A DNA stretch of 64,000 bases from JANQNX01 sp040217095 (GCA_965229565.1 OZ245888.1:1984001-2048000); one strand, 5' to 3'; shown: positions 49,474 through 57,472, counted from the first letter of the stretch. Numbers and translations: made by a program. The notes: generated by a model not told the origin, from the sequence alone.

Positions 49474-50877
49474 CTACAGATCGTACTTCTTCATTCTATA
49501 GCGCAGCGCCATGCGGGTAATGCCCAGCTCCCGCGCTGCCTTTGATACGTTTCGGTTGGTGCGTTCCAGCGCCTGTTTAATCAATTGCAACTCTGCCTCA
49601 CCCAGGGTCATATCGTCGTCCAGTTCTTTCTTGTCCAGCTTACCTTCCGGCGGCGTATCCAGTTGCAACAAATCGTCTTCCAGTACACCACCGCCGCTAA
49701 GTAATACCGCACGCTCCAGCAGATGTTTCATTTCGCGAATATTGCCTGGCCAGCGGTAATGTTGCAGTGAATCCTCTGCATCTTCAGAAAATCCACCGAA
49801 CTCCAACCCGTATCGTCGGGCTGTTTGCGCAGCAAAATGCCTGGCAAGCAACAGGATATCATTACCTCTTTCGCGCAACGGCGGCATGGTTAATGACATA
49901 ACGTTCAACCTGTAAAACAGGTCTGATCGGAATTCATCTTTTTCGGCAAGTTCTTCCAGGTCACGGTTGGTGGCCGCAATCATCCATGCCGCAACCGATC
50001 GTTCCTGCGTGGTCCCTACCCGTCTAAGCGTTCGTCGCTCAAGCACCGCAAGTAACTTGGACTGCAAGTCTAACGGCAACTCACCGATTTCATCCAGGAA
50101 TAGCACACCATCTTCTGCCGCCTCGATCAGGCCGGTACGAGACACATGGGCATTCGTAAACGCGCCCTTTTCATGTCCGAATAATTCAGATTCGATCAAG
50201 TCTTTAGGCAAGGACGCACAGTCAACATGTACGAAGGGTTTTTCTGCGCGACTACTATGCGCGTGTAATAAACGTGCCACGACGTCTTTACCAGTTCCGG
50301 TTTCACCAAGTATCAACACCGTGGGCGGAATCACAGATGCGGATCTTGAAAGTTCCGCTATACGCTCTACCTGTTGTCGGATGGCCTCTATCTGCTTGCA
50401 TTCACCAAGAAACTCGACGTGCTCTGCCGCGTGCTGCTCACGTTTTGCAGAGTAGGTAAGTTTTTGCGTGATTTCATTTTTGTCCAGTACCTTCCTGATA
50501 TTCAGCAAGAGTTCTTCCAGGTCTATCGGCTTTTTCAGGTAGTCGGAAGCGCCCTGCTTCATCGCAGAAACAGCATCTTCCAGTTCACCATAGGCCGACA
50601 TAACCAGTACCGGGGCATTGGCACTGGAGGATTTAATCTCGTCAAGCAGGTCCAGACCTGAACCATCGGGTAAGCGCATATCAAGCAAAACCAGGTCCGG
50701 TGATAACTCCTTGTAGAGTTTCCTGGCCGCCGCCAGGTCACCAGCCACTTCGACGCGGTAATCCTGCCGTTGCAAATGCTTCTTTACGGCCTTGGCAAAC
50801 AGACTTTCATCCTCGACCAGTAATATTTTTTTCTCGATTACCGGTACTTCTGCTGAAACATTAAACGAATCCTGCAT
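49474..50877 (-). CDS. NtrC-type sigma-54 response regulator with GAFTNA loop
   Basis: A 467-residue activator. Receiver domain 15-130 (ILLVEDESLF, phospho-acceptor D66 in VLLDMRLPDGSG), AAA+ domain with Walker A GETGTGKD (191-198), GHEKGAFTNAHVSR (loop at 238-243), LFLDEIGELPLDLQ, and a Fis-type helix-turn-helix at the end (NVSKAARELGITRMALRYR). The sigma-54-contact loop reads GAFTNA instead of GAFTGA (DNA 50149-50166). The start overlaps the kinase stop by 1 base (TGATG). Transcribed away from pqqA, it is the best candidate regulator of the pqq promoters. Confidence 0.93.
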   Translation of the reverse strand: MQDSFNVSAEVPVIEKKILLVEDESLFAKAVKKHLQRQDYRVEVAGDLAAARKLYKELSPDLVLLDMRLPDGSGLDLLDEIKSSSANAPVLVMSAYGELEDAVSAMKQGASDYLKKPIDLEELLLNIRKVLDKNEITQKLTYSAKREQHAAEHVEFLGECKQIEAIRQQVERIAELSRSASVIPPTVLILGETGTGKDVVARLLHAHSSRAEKPFVHVDCASLPKDLIESELFGHEKGAFTNAHVSRTGLIEAAEDGVLFLDEIGELPLDLQSKLLAVLERRTLRRVGTTQERSVAAWMIAATNRDLEELAEKDEFRSDLFYRLNVMSLTMPPLRERGNDILLLARHFAAQTARRYGLEFGGFSEDAEDSLQHYRWPGNIREMKHLLERAVLLSGGGVLEDDLLQLDTPPEGKLDKKELDDDMTLGEAELQLIKQALERTNRNVSKAARELGITRMALRYRMKKYDL

Positions 50878-52349
50878 CAGGTTCCCACCTCTTTGATATT
50901 TCTGATTGGAGCAGCAACGATTGCCTCGGTTCCCTCTCCTTCAATGACATTAAAAGTCAGGTTCCAACCGTGTTTTTGACAGATTTTAAACGCGATCGGT
51001 ATGCCCAGTCCGGTACCAAAACGCTTGGTCGATGGCCCAGGTTCAAGGTTACCTGGCTTGGGTTCAAACGGTAGCCCCGGCCCACTGTCCAATATACGAA
51101 TTTCGATATATTCCTCCGGGTTGGCCAGTGTGACTCTTATTGTGCCTCCCTGGGGTGAGGCATCGATAGCGTTGGATAATAAACTGAACAGGGCCTGCTC
51201 CATCAAGTCCGGGTCAACGGTCAACTCGTGATTATTTTCCCAGCCTTGCTTGATCAACCTGATGTTTTTTTCCTCGATCTTGCTGGTCAGGAGGCGCAAT
51301 GCTGCATTAATCAGATCAACCGGCCTGGCAATTACCAGGTTTGGTTTAAGCGGGTGCAGGTAAGAGACCAGGGAACTGACCCAGCGCCCAAGTCGATCGA
51401 TAGTCTCTATAATTTCGTCCTTTGACTCAATGATTTCCGATTTGTTTTCGGCATGTTCAAGCAATTGTGCCGCTGCCCGAATACTTGCCAACGGGTTACG
51501 AATATTATGAGCCACGACCGGCACCAGTGATCCCAGTGCCGCCTGCCGCTCATTTTCGACCAGGGCGTCACGATTATCTGCCAGTTCTTTCGCCATTTTA
51601 TTAATGGCTTCAGCCAGTTTCGATACCTCTTCGACGCCTGTTTCCTCAATATGATAATTCAGATCGCCACGACTGATGACTTCTGCCCCGCGCATGATAC
51701 GACCAATTGGCTTGATAAACTCGTTACGCATGACCTGCCGCGTATACAACGCGATCAGCAAGGCAATGAATATTGGCATCGTCGTTGCCAGCGGAGCAAT
51801 ACGGGTCCAGTTTGCCAGGGTTTCATCAAGCTTGTCGTGCTGACCGGACAGTAACTTCCTGAATTCAAGGTAGCGCTTTTCAAATTTCCCCACCATGCGT
51901 TGCGCAAATTGCGGGTCCAGGATCTGAATGCGGGCCAGCCGATTGGCAATATATGGATCGTTAAACAGGTTATTCATATCCCGTTGAATCTCGCGATATG
52001 ACAGGTTCAGGTCCTGTATGGCCAGGTCTTCCTCGCGCGAGCGCGAGCGGCGCCGCAGTTCATTAAAGAGTTCAGAGATACTGCGTGAATACTCCGAGTA
52101 AGTGTCATAGGCGTTTTGATCCTCGAGGATCCGGGCACGTATCATCTCCTGAATTTGGGCATACATCTCGCCCCTGATCTGTTCGGTGGAATAGTACATG
52201 GCATTGATACGAACAGATTCAGCCGAATTCTTTTGCCAGAAGTACGCAGAGGCGCCGGCAATCAGGCCTGTGACCGTTACCAGCAGTAAAATGGCAATTT
52301 CATGACGAAATATCAGGTTTTTTAAAGACTTGGAGTGTCTAATAGACAT
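50877..52349 (-). CDS. Membrane sensor histidine kinase paired with the NtrC-type regulator
   Basis: About 490 residues from the ATG at 52349; a longer frame starts with TTG at 52409 and would run through the palindrome, so it is less likely. TM1 at about 17-37, a helical periplasmic sensor domain of about 140 residues (EMIRARILEDQNAYDTYSEY), TM2 near 190-210, HAMP (RIMRGAEVISRGDLNYHIEE), HisKA with H281 in VVAHNIRNPLAS, and a HATPase domain (LLSNAIDASPQGG, ILDSGPGLP, GTGLGIPIAFK). The residue after the phospho-His is Asn rather than the usual Glu. The ligand is unknown. It is divergent from pqqA. Confidence 0.91.
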   Translation of the reverse strand: MSIRHSKSLKNLIFRHEIAILLLVTVTGLIAGASAYFWQKNSAESVRINAMYYSTEQIRGEMYAQIQEMIRARILEDQNAYDTYSEYSRSISELFNELRRRSRSREEDLAIQDLNLSYREIQRDMNNLFNDPYIANRLARIQILDPQFAQRMVGKFEKRYLEFRKLLSGQHDKLDETLANWTRIAPLATTMPIFIALLIALYTRQVMRNEFIKPIGRIMRGAEVISRGDLNYHIEETGVEEVSKLAEAINKMAKELADNRDALVENERQAALGSLVPVVAHNIRNPLASIRAAAQLLEHAENKSEIIESKDEIIETIDRLGRWVSSLVSYLHPLKPNLVIARPVDLINAALRLLTSKIEEKNIRLIKQGWENNHELTVDPDLMEQALFSLLSNAIDASPQGGTIRVTLANPEEYIEIRILDSGPGLPFEPKPGNLEPGPSTKRFGTGLGIPIAFKICQKHGWNLTFNVIEGEGTEAIVAAPIRNIKEVGT

Positions 52350-52370
52350 GAGAACAGTATACCCCAGATA

Positions 52371-52408
52371 TGGTTGTAATGATCCAGAATTCTGGATGAA
52401 TACAACCA
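52371..52408. promoter_or_regulatory. Nested palindrome, putative enhancer site for pqqA
   Basis: TGGTTGTA (52371-52378) and TACAACCA (52401-52408) are perfect inverted arms around ATCCAGAATTCTGGAT (52382-52397), itself a perfect 16-base palindrome. It lies between the start of the sensor kinase gene and pqqA, with its centre 108.5 bases before the -12 C of the pqqA promoter. A related element lies upstream of pqqB at 17913-17928. Confidence 0.6.
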
Positions 52409-52482
52409 ATATTCATGTAATTTTGCGCCTGTTTCATACCAGGAACAACGCTATCTACTTGTTTTTATTAATTTAATAATAG

Positions 52483-52499
52483 TTGGCCTGGATTATGCT
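52483..52499 (+). promoter_or_regulatory. Putative sigma-54 (-24/-12) promoter of pqqA
   Basis: TTGGCCTG-GATT-ATGCT fits YTGGCACG-N4-TTGCW with three mismatches, and the GG (52485-52486) and GC (52497-52498) pairs have the required 12-base spacing. Transcription would start near 52510, with a leader of about 60 bases and a GAGGAG ribosome site 7 bases before the pqqA ATG. Confidence 0.45.
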
Positions 52500-52569
52500 C
52501 AATACCGATTGCACAATTTTTGTGTCCCTAACGGGTAATTTTAAACTAATCTTTTTGAGGAGATTTATC

Positions 52570-52644
52570 ATGAAATGGGAAACACCAGCATACAGCGACA
52601 TTCGCTTTGGTTTTGAAGTAACCATGTACATCAACAACAAGTAA
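52570..52644 (+). CDS. pqqA: PQQ precursor peptide PqqA
   Basis: A 24-residue peptide starting MKWETPAYSDIRFGFEVTMY, four further residues and a stop. It has the PqqA hallmarks: the N-terminal WxxP leader and the Glu16-x-x-x-Tyr20 pair that PqqE cross-links and that becomes PQQ. GAGGAG stands 7 bases upstream. It lies about 34 kb from pqqBCDE, between a two-component system and an L,D-transpeptidase gene, and has its own strong terminator, so it is transcribed as a single-gene unit. Free-standing pqqA genes are known in other bacteria and allow high peptide output. Confidence 0.95.
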   Translation: MKWETPAYSDIRFGFEVTMYINNK

Positions 52645-52663
52645 TTAGCTTGTTAATGATGAC

Positions 52664-52690
52664 AAAAGGGGTCTCTTGACCCCTTTTTTT
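52664..52690 (+). terminator. Rho-independent terminator of pqqA
   Basis: A perfect 10-base stem AAAAGGGGTC/GACCCCTTTT with loop TCTT, followed by a T run to 52690, 20 bases after the pqqA stop codon. Confidence 0.95.
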
Positions 52691-52932
52691 ATGCCTGCTT
52701 TCCAGCCTTCAGGGTTATATCCAGGTCATCCCCGGACAGGATATTAACTGGCCAGGACCAATACCAGGATGGCTTTCATCCTGTGTCGCACAATATGCCT
52801 GCAGCGACTTTCATCGTTATCACCACGCTCGACCCGCTTTCCTGCTTATCGACATCCCCGTAGATAATGCGATGAGAGGTGAAATTTTACATCGAATTCC
52901 CTAAAATCCATATAAAACCAGAGCAGATGTCG
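52691..52932. other. Gap between the pqqA terminator and the L,D-transpeptidase gene
   Basis: About 240 bases with no gene of note. A short inverted repeat CAGGAT-N7-ATCCTG lies at 52765-52783. The promoter for the following operon must be here or just downstream but is not obvious. Confidence 0.4.
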
Positions 52933-53517
52933 ATGACTGCAATAATGAAAACCAACAATGCATCCAGGCTCCTGATGTGGTCGTTGACTGCTATGTGCCT
53001 GACACTAGCCCAGCCACTCGGTGCCAGTGAATACCAGATATTAATTTCCAAACAGAATAACGAATTATTAATCGAAAAAGCTGGCGAAGTTGTTAAACGC
53101 TTTCGTATCGCCACGGGCAAGGGCGGCAAGGGTGCCAAACGACGCCAGGGTGATAGCAAGACGCCAGTAGGTACCTATCGGATTTTAAAATTCAAACAAA
53201 GCGACCGTTTTCATTACTTCATACAACTTGATTACCCGAACCTGATCGATGCCTGGTACGGTTATAAGAACGAGATTATTTCTGCCAACGAGTTTAAACG
53301 TATCGCCCATGCCTATAAAAAACGGGAAGCACCTCCCCAGGATACCGCCCTGGGAGGCTTCATCGGTATTCACGGGCTTGGACAAACCACTCAGAAAAAA
53401 CTGCAGATTCATCAAAACCTGGACTGGACCGAAGGCTGTATTGCTCTCACGAATGAAGAGGTTCTTGAATTAAAGAATTTCGTCGATGTAGGCACCCAGG
53501 TCGTCATTGTTGAATAA
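52933..53517 (+). CDS. L,D-transpeptidase (YkuD) family protein
   Basis: About 194 residues with a signal peptide (LLMWSLTAMCLTLAQPLGAS) and one YkuD domain: YQILISKQNNELLIEKAGEV, GDSKTPVGTYRI, IGIHGLG and the catalytic TEGCIALTN with the active-site Cys. Such enzymes make 3-3 cross-links in peptidoglycan or attach proteins to it. Several in-frame starts are possible (GTG 52879, ATG 52927, 52933, 52945); 52933 has the best-spaced GAG-rich site. It precedes the DUF302 gene by 58 bases and may be the first gene of the run to 57472. Confidence 0.88.
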   Translation: MTAIMKTNNASRLLMWSLTAMCLTLAQPLGASEYQILISKQNNELLIEKAGEVVKRFRIATGKGGKGAKRRQGDSKTPVGTYRILKFKQSDRFHYFIQLDYPNLIDAWYGYKNEIISANEFKRIAHAYKKREAPPQDTALGGFIGIHGLGQTTQKKLQIHQNLDWTEGCIALTNEEVLELKNFVDVGTQVVIVE

Positions 53518-53575
53518 CCAGGATTCAAGCCTGGCAACCATTCTGCTGCAAAGACAGCATAAACTTATAAATCCG

Positions 53576-54079
53576 ATGATGACTTTGAACAATTCTTTCA
53601 GACAAGCCATTATTCTGTTTCTTTTCCTGCTGTCAGCCTGCGATAGTCAGACAACCGGGTTGTATGAGAAACAAACGACCAAGCAATTCGAGGATGTACT
53701 GCAGGATGTCGAATTCATTATTACCGAGAAAAACTTCAGGATTACGAACAGGATGCATATCGGTGAAGCCATACAGGAACGTGGCGCTGAAAATTTTCCC
53801 CGGAATGAAGTAATTCTATTCTGCAATCTAACGCTCGCCGAGGATATGTTATTGCTGGAACCAAGGTATATCAACTACTGTCCGTACAAGATAGCTATCG
53901 CTGAAATTGATGGTCAAATTACACTCAGCACTCTTCTTTTGCCGGAGAATACAGGCAACAAAAACCTGGACGCTATTGCAGAAAAAATCAATAAAATACT
54001 ACGTATAATGATAGAATACGGGGCTTCAGAAGACCCATTCATATTCGAAAATAGCAACGACTCATCTGGACAAATATGA
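53576..54079 (+). CDS. DUF302 lipoprotein
   Basis: About 167 residues with a lipoprotein signal (FRQAIILFLFLLSAC, lipobox LLSAC) and a DUF302-like domain: FEDVLQDVEFIITEKNFRIT, EVILFCNLTLAEDMLLLEPRYINYCPYKIAI. DUF302 proteins are small alpha/beta proteins, often membrane-anchored, with unknown role. Two adjacent ATGs (53576, 53579) are possible. The stop overlaps the channel gene start (ATGA), which ties it to the downstream machine. Confidence 0.78.
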   Translation: MMTLNNSFRQAIILFLFLLSACDSQTTGLYEKQTTKQFEDVLQDVEFIITEKNFRITNRMHIGEAIQERGAENFPRNEVILFCNLTLAEDMLLLEPRYINYCPYKIAIAEIDGQITLSTLLLPENTGNKNLDAIAEKINKILRIMIEYGASEDPFIFENSNDSSGQI

Positions 54080-54813
54080 AAGAACAACCTGACCACGCAC
54101 TACTCCTGAAATGGCTGATATTGACGGGCTTGATTGCTTTTGCACTAATTATTGCCTGGCATCAGGATGTTATCAGCATGCTTTATTATGTAGATAAAAG
54201 CCGAATCTCATGGGCTATATCACTCGTTTACATACTCGTTACCATGCACTGCGCCCAGCGTGTATATACGATGTCACAACAGACTTTTCTATCGAAACGG
54301 GTAGATGACATTATCAGGAAAGAAGAAAAATTATCTATCACGGTTGATGATGAAGAAGTTCGCATCAACAAGGGAACCGTCTTACCACCCTGCTTCATGA
54401 CTGAATATATTCGCGATATCTACTACCGCAACCAGAATAAGGCCGGTGCTGATGAAGCAGGCTCTCCTTCTGACCTTATCGATGTCTATGAAAACAGGTT
54501 AAAGGGGCCGCAGGAAATTGGCTGGTTTGTTTCAGACATGATGTTAAAGATGGGCCTGCTGGGAACCATCATCGGATTCATCTTTATGTTGGCGTCTGTC
54601 TCAAATATTGCAGATTTCGATGTAAGTTCCATGCAAAAAATATTGCGTCACATGAGTAATGGCATGGGCACCGCACTGTACACGACGCTGGTAGGTTTAA
54701 TAGGCAGCGTTCTATCGGCTATGCAATATCACATGCTGGATCGACACGCAGATGAACTGATAGAACTAACCAGGCATTTGACACAGGTTCACGTCATTCC
54801 CAAGATCGATTAA
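54076..54813 (+). CDS. MotA/TolQ/ExbB-like proton-channel protein
   Basis: A 245-residue inner-membrane protein. Two N-terminal helices (LKWLILTGLIAFALIIAW, ISWAISLVYILVTMHCAQ), a cytoplasmic loop of about 90 residues, then two helices with the family glycine/alanine pattern (MMLKMGLLGTIIGFIFML; GMGTALYTTLVGLIGSVLSA). The arrangement is closer to MotA (four helices) than to ExbB (three). It begins inside the DUF302 stop and ends 6 bases before its likely partner. It should form the outer ring of a proton-driven stator. Confidence 0.82.
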   Translation: MKEQPDHALLLKWLILTGLIAFALIIAWHQDVISMLYYVDKSRISWAISLVYILVTMHCAQRVYTMSQQTFLSKRVDDIIRKEEKLSITVDDEEVRINKGTVLPPCFMTEYIRDIYYRNQNKAGADEAGSPSDLIDVYENRLKGPQEIGWFVSDMMLKMGLLGTIIGFIFMLASVSNIADFDVSSMQKILRHMSNGMGTALYTTLVGLIGSVLSAMQYHMLDRHADELIELTRHLTQVHVIPKID

Positions 54814-54819
54814 TTACCC

Positions 54820-55413
54820 ATGAGTATCAAGAACCGCTTTCGCTCAGATCCGTTCACAGACCTGTTGTTTAATGCATTACTAGGGTTTACGTTTCTATTC
54901 CTGGTTGCGATCATGTTCATGAACCCGGAAGCCAAATCGGGCATTATCGATCCAAAAGCGGAATATATCTTGACCGTTACCTGGGAAGATTTCAGTCCTG
55001 ATGACATCGACGTGTGGGTAGAGGACCCGGAAGGACAGATTGTCTGGTTCAGGACACCCGAGGCAGGCTTGTTGCATCTCGATCGCGATGATCGCGGCCT
55101 GGTAAATGACACCATTACTATCAACGGTGAAGAAGTGGAAAACCCGCTAAACCAGGAAGTCGTGACCCTGCGTGGCGTGGTAAAGGGGGAGTACATTGTT
55201 AACTTGCATTACTATGCAACTGAAACGGAAAAGCCCGTGGATGTCAACGTCAGACTGGCGAAAGTAAACCCCAAGTTGGAGGTGGTTTACTATGGCACTG
55301 TTACTCTCGAGAAAAAAGGTGATGAAAAAACAGCCGTCAGATTCAGTATAGGCAGAGACGGCGAAGTATATGGCATTAACTTTCTGCCCAAAAAACTCGT
55401 GATATTAGGTTAA
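54820..55413 (+). CDS. ExbD/MotB-like stator partner with a novel periplasmic domain
   Basis: A 197-residue protein with one N-terminal helix, DPFTDLLFNALLGFTFLFLV, that aligns with ExbD/TolR helices; the Asp in FTDLLF corresponds to the proton-binding Asp. The periplasmic part is all-beta in look (YILTVTWEDFSPDDIDVWVE, GEYIVNLHYYATE, VRLAKVNPKLEVVYYGTVTL) and carries no OmpA-type peptidoglycan motif. This C-terminal domain is not one I recognise. It pairs with the channel gene 6 bases upstream. Confidence 0.76.
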   Translation: MSIKNRFRSDPFTDLLFNALLGFTFLFLVAIMFMNPEAKSGIIDPKAEYILTVTWEDFSPDDIDVWVEDPEGQIVWFRTPEAGLLHLDRDDRGLVNDTITINGEEVENPLNQEVVTLRGVVKGEYIVNLHYYATETEKPVDVNVRLAKVNPKLEVVYYGTVTLEKKGDEKTAVRFSIGRDGEVYGINFLPKKLVILG

Positions 55414-55434
55414 CTTAACTTTGGATTATTTATT

Positions 55435-55947
55435 ATGACTCTGGGAATTACAGGCATCATATCTGCGTACGTTCTACTTGGTTTGCTTTTACTGAGTATC
55501 AACCTTTATTCGAAATGGTCCTGGCAGGTAAAGGCGGCAACTATTGTCCTGACATCGGCATTTTACGTTATTACCTATTTTTCGTTCCCGCCGTTACTCG
55601 GTTGGGCTACCAGTCAGAACCCGCCCCAGCAATTTCGCCTTATTTCTGCCCACGTGGTCCAGCCAAACAAGGACACTGGTGAAGACGGAGCAGTTTATAT
55701 CTGGCTGACTGAAATCAAGGATATGACTACAACCGGAGAGCCCAGGGCCCATGTACTGGAGTATTCCAATGAACTTCATGAAAAAATTATCAATGTGAAT
55801 GCTAAACTTGACAAGGATATCCAGCAATTAGGCGAATTCAAGGAGCCTGATGATGCATTTAACGAGGTCGCGGAAGAAAAGCGTGGCATGAAATCACTCA
55901 AGATTGAATTTTATGACTTGCCCGATCCGTTATTCCCGGACAAGTGA
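55435..55947 (+). CDS. Two-helix membrane protein of unknown function in the stator operon
   Basis: A 170-residue protein with two TM helices (ITGIISAYVLLGLLLLSINL and about residues 33-57, VKAATIVLTSAFYVITYF) and a C-terminal domain of about 110 residues (FRLISAHVVQPN, AVYIWLTEIKDM, RAHVLEYSNELHEKI). No family recognised. It lies between the ExbD-like and vWA-FHA genes with short spacings (21 and 16 bases), so it is probably part of the same complex. Confidence 0.68.
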   Translation: MTLGITGIISAYVLLGLLLLSINLYSKWSWQVKAATIVLTSAFYVITYFSFPPLLGWATSQNPPQQFRLISAHVVQPNKDTGEDGAVYIWLTEIKDMTTTGEPRAHVLEYSNELHEKIINVNAKLDKDIQQLGEFKEPDDAFNEVAEEKRGMKSLKIEFYDLPDPLFPDK

Positions 55948-55963
55948 CGAGGACTAGACAAGC

Positions 55964-57472
55964 GTGATGCAAAGAGTCTGTGATTTCTTCTGGGCATTCG
56001 TACTTTTCCTTGGACTTGTCTCACCTCTTGCCGCCTGGGATAAAATCACTGACAACCTGGATATCCGCTGTGCGCAAAGCGAAATGGAGCTGGACTGTCG
56101 CTATCGCACACTGGATGGCAGCCAACTGCAAGATCCAAAAGCCCTGTTCAGGGAACAAGCACTTGCACTTGAACAGCGGGCAGATGGCAACAACAAATCT
56201 GTTGCGATCCTGTTCCTGGTCGATACCAGCGATCCTGCCAGACAAAATGTCATCGATATAAAGAAATCCCACATCAGGGAAATGCGTGCCAATATCAGCC
56301 CCAACTACCAGGTCGGACTGGCGGCATTTGATAAATCGCTTCGTATCGAGGCTCCGATAGGAGAATCAGAGTTTTTATTCGGTAAACAACTTGAGCAATT
56401 AAAAGCCCTGGGGCGTACAACAGAACTCTACAGGAACGTGATCCTGGCACTGGAATATCTTGATCAGCAGGAAGCAGACACCAAGGTCATGTTCCTGATG
56501 TCTGATGGCCAGGCAGAAGACAAGGCCTATTTTCATTCCGATGTTGTCAAGGTGGCAAGGCAGTACGGCATTATCATTAATTCCATAGGTTACCCCAGGA
56601 CAGTGTCACTCTCGGTTGCCCTGCAAACCCTGCGCAGGTTGAGCGAGGAAACCGGCGGCCACTATGTTGAAACCAGTATTAATTACGAGCTTCCCGCAAA
56701 TTACCTGGAGAAACTATTCGACAATATAACCAGTACTGGCAGGCTTGATATTTCACTGGAATCGCTGGCAACCAGCCGGGATGCCGCACGTATCAAGCTT
56801 GAATACACGACCGCTAGTGGTAGAAATTCTGTGTTCGTCCCGGTGCAGATTGGTCGCCAGGTCAGTCCTGTTGCAACTACAGCTGCTGCACCACCCGTAG
56901 TGACTTCACCTGCAACCCGCGCAGCGGATGCCAATCCGGCACCCGTCACTATAGTTACCAGGCAGGCAGATCCTGCCCCGATTAACCTGTGGCTCTGGTA
57001 CGGTATTCCAGCTGCTTTTATTATTATTATTATATTTATATTGATTACATTGTTCCTGCTATGGCAAAGACCTCCAACGACCGGAACGACCGTGGCGCCA
57101 GTGTATGAATTCAAGCCCTATGCCTATCTTATAGAACCAGACAACGACAACACGCGCCACCCGATTACTCGTACAATATGCCGGATTGGCAGGGGCAAGG
57201 ATAACGAACTGGTACTGGATGATTCATCAATATCACGACGACATGCAGAAATTCACCGTAACGTGCACGGCAGTTTTGACATCATCGATATGAATTCCAT
57301 GAATGGTGTTTTTGTTAACGGGGAAAAAATAGGTAAGGCGATGCTGCAGGAAGGCGACGAAATTGAAATTGGTGATATATCCCTTAGGTTCAGTCAATTA
57401 TCGCCAGAGCATGCCGAGGAGGAATCCACCGTTATGCAGAAAACAAAAACACCGGATGTATCAATTTCCTGA
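55964..57472 (+). CDS. Periplasmic vWA domain - TM - cytoplasmic FHA domain protein
   Basis: A 502-residue protein. Signal peptide at the start (FFWAFVLFLGLVSPLAAW); a von Willebrand A domain at about 80-260 (ILFLVDTSDPARQN, KVMFLMSDGQAEDK); a proline/alanine linker; a TM helix near 345-365 (IPAAFIIIIIFILITLFLLW); and a C-terminal FHA domain at about 400-480 (ICRIGRGKDNELVLDDSSISRRHAEIH, NGVFVNGEKI). The metal site reads DTSDP instead of DxSxS. FHA domains read phosphothreonine, so it could link cytoplasmic Ser/Thr phosphorylation to the proton-driven complex. GTG start with GAGGA 10 bases before; the ATG three bases on is an alternative. Last gene of the run. Confidence 0.88.
   Translation: MMQRVCDFFWAFVLFLGLVSPLAAWDKITDNLDIRCAQSEMELDCRYRTLDGSQLQDPKALFREQALALEQRADGNNKSVAILFLVDTSDPARQNVIDIKKSHIREMRANISPNYQVGLAAFDKSLRIEAPIGESEFLFGKQLEQLKALGRTTELYRNVILALEYLDQQEADTKVMFLMSDGQAEDKAYFHSDVVKVARQYGIIINSIGYPRTVSLSVALQTLRRLSEETGGHYVETSINYELPANYLEKLFDNITSTGRLDISLESLATSRDAARIKLEYTTASGRNSVFVPVQIGRQVSPVATTAAAPPVVTSPATRAADANPAPVTIVTRQADPAPINLWLWYGIPAAFIIIIIFILITLFLLWQRPPTTGTTVAPVYEFKPYAYLIEPDNDNTRHPITRTICRIGRGKDNELVLDDSSISRRHAEIHRNVHGSFDIIDMNSMNGVFVNGEKIGKAMLQEGDEIEIGDISLRFSQLSPEHAEEESTVMQKTKTPDVSIS

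Noticed and set aside
52349..52409. Longer sensor-kinase reading starting with TTG at 52409
   Set aside because: It would add 20 residues translated from the palindromic control region; the ATG at 52349 directly precedes the basic stretch and first TM helix.
54076..57472. Zorya-type anti-phage system (ZorAB plus effectors)
   Set aside because: The channel and partner are MotA/MotB-like, but the channel lacks the long cytoplasmic tail of ZorA, the partner lacks an OmpA domain, and no ZorC, ZorD or ZorE helicase/nuclease gene is present.
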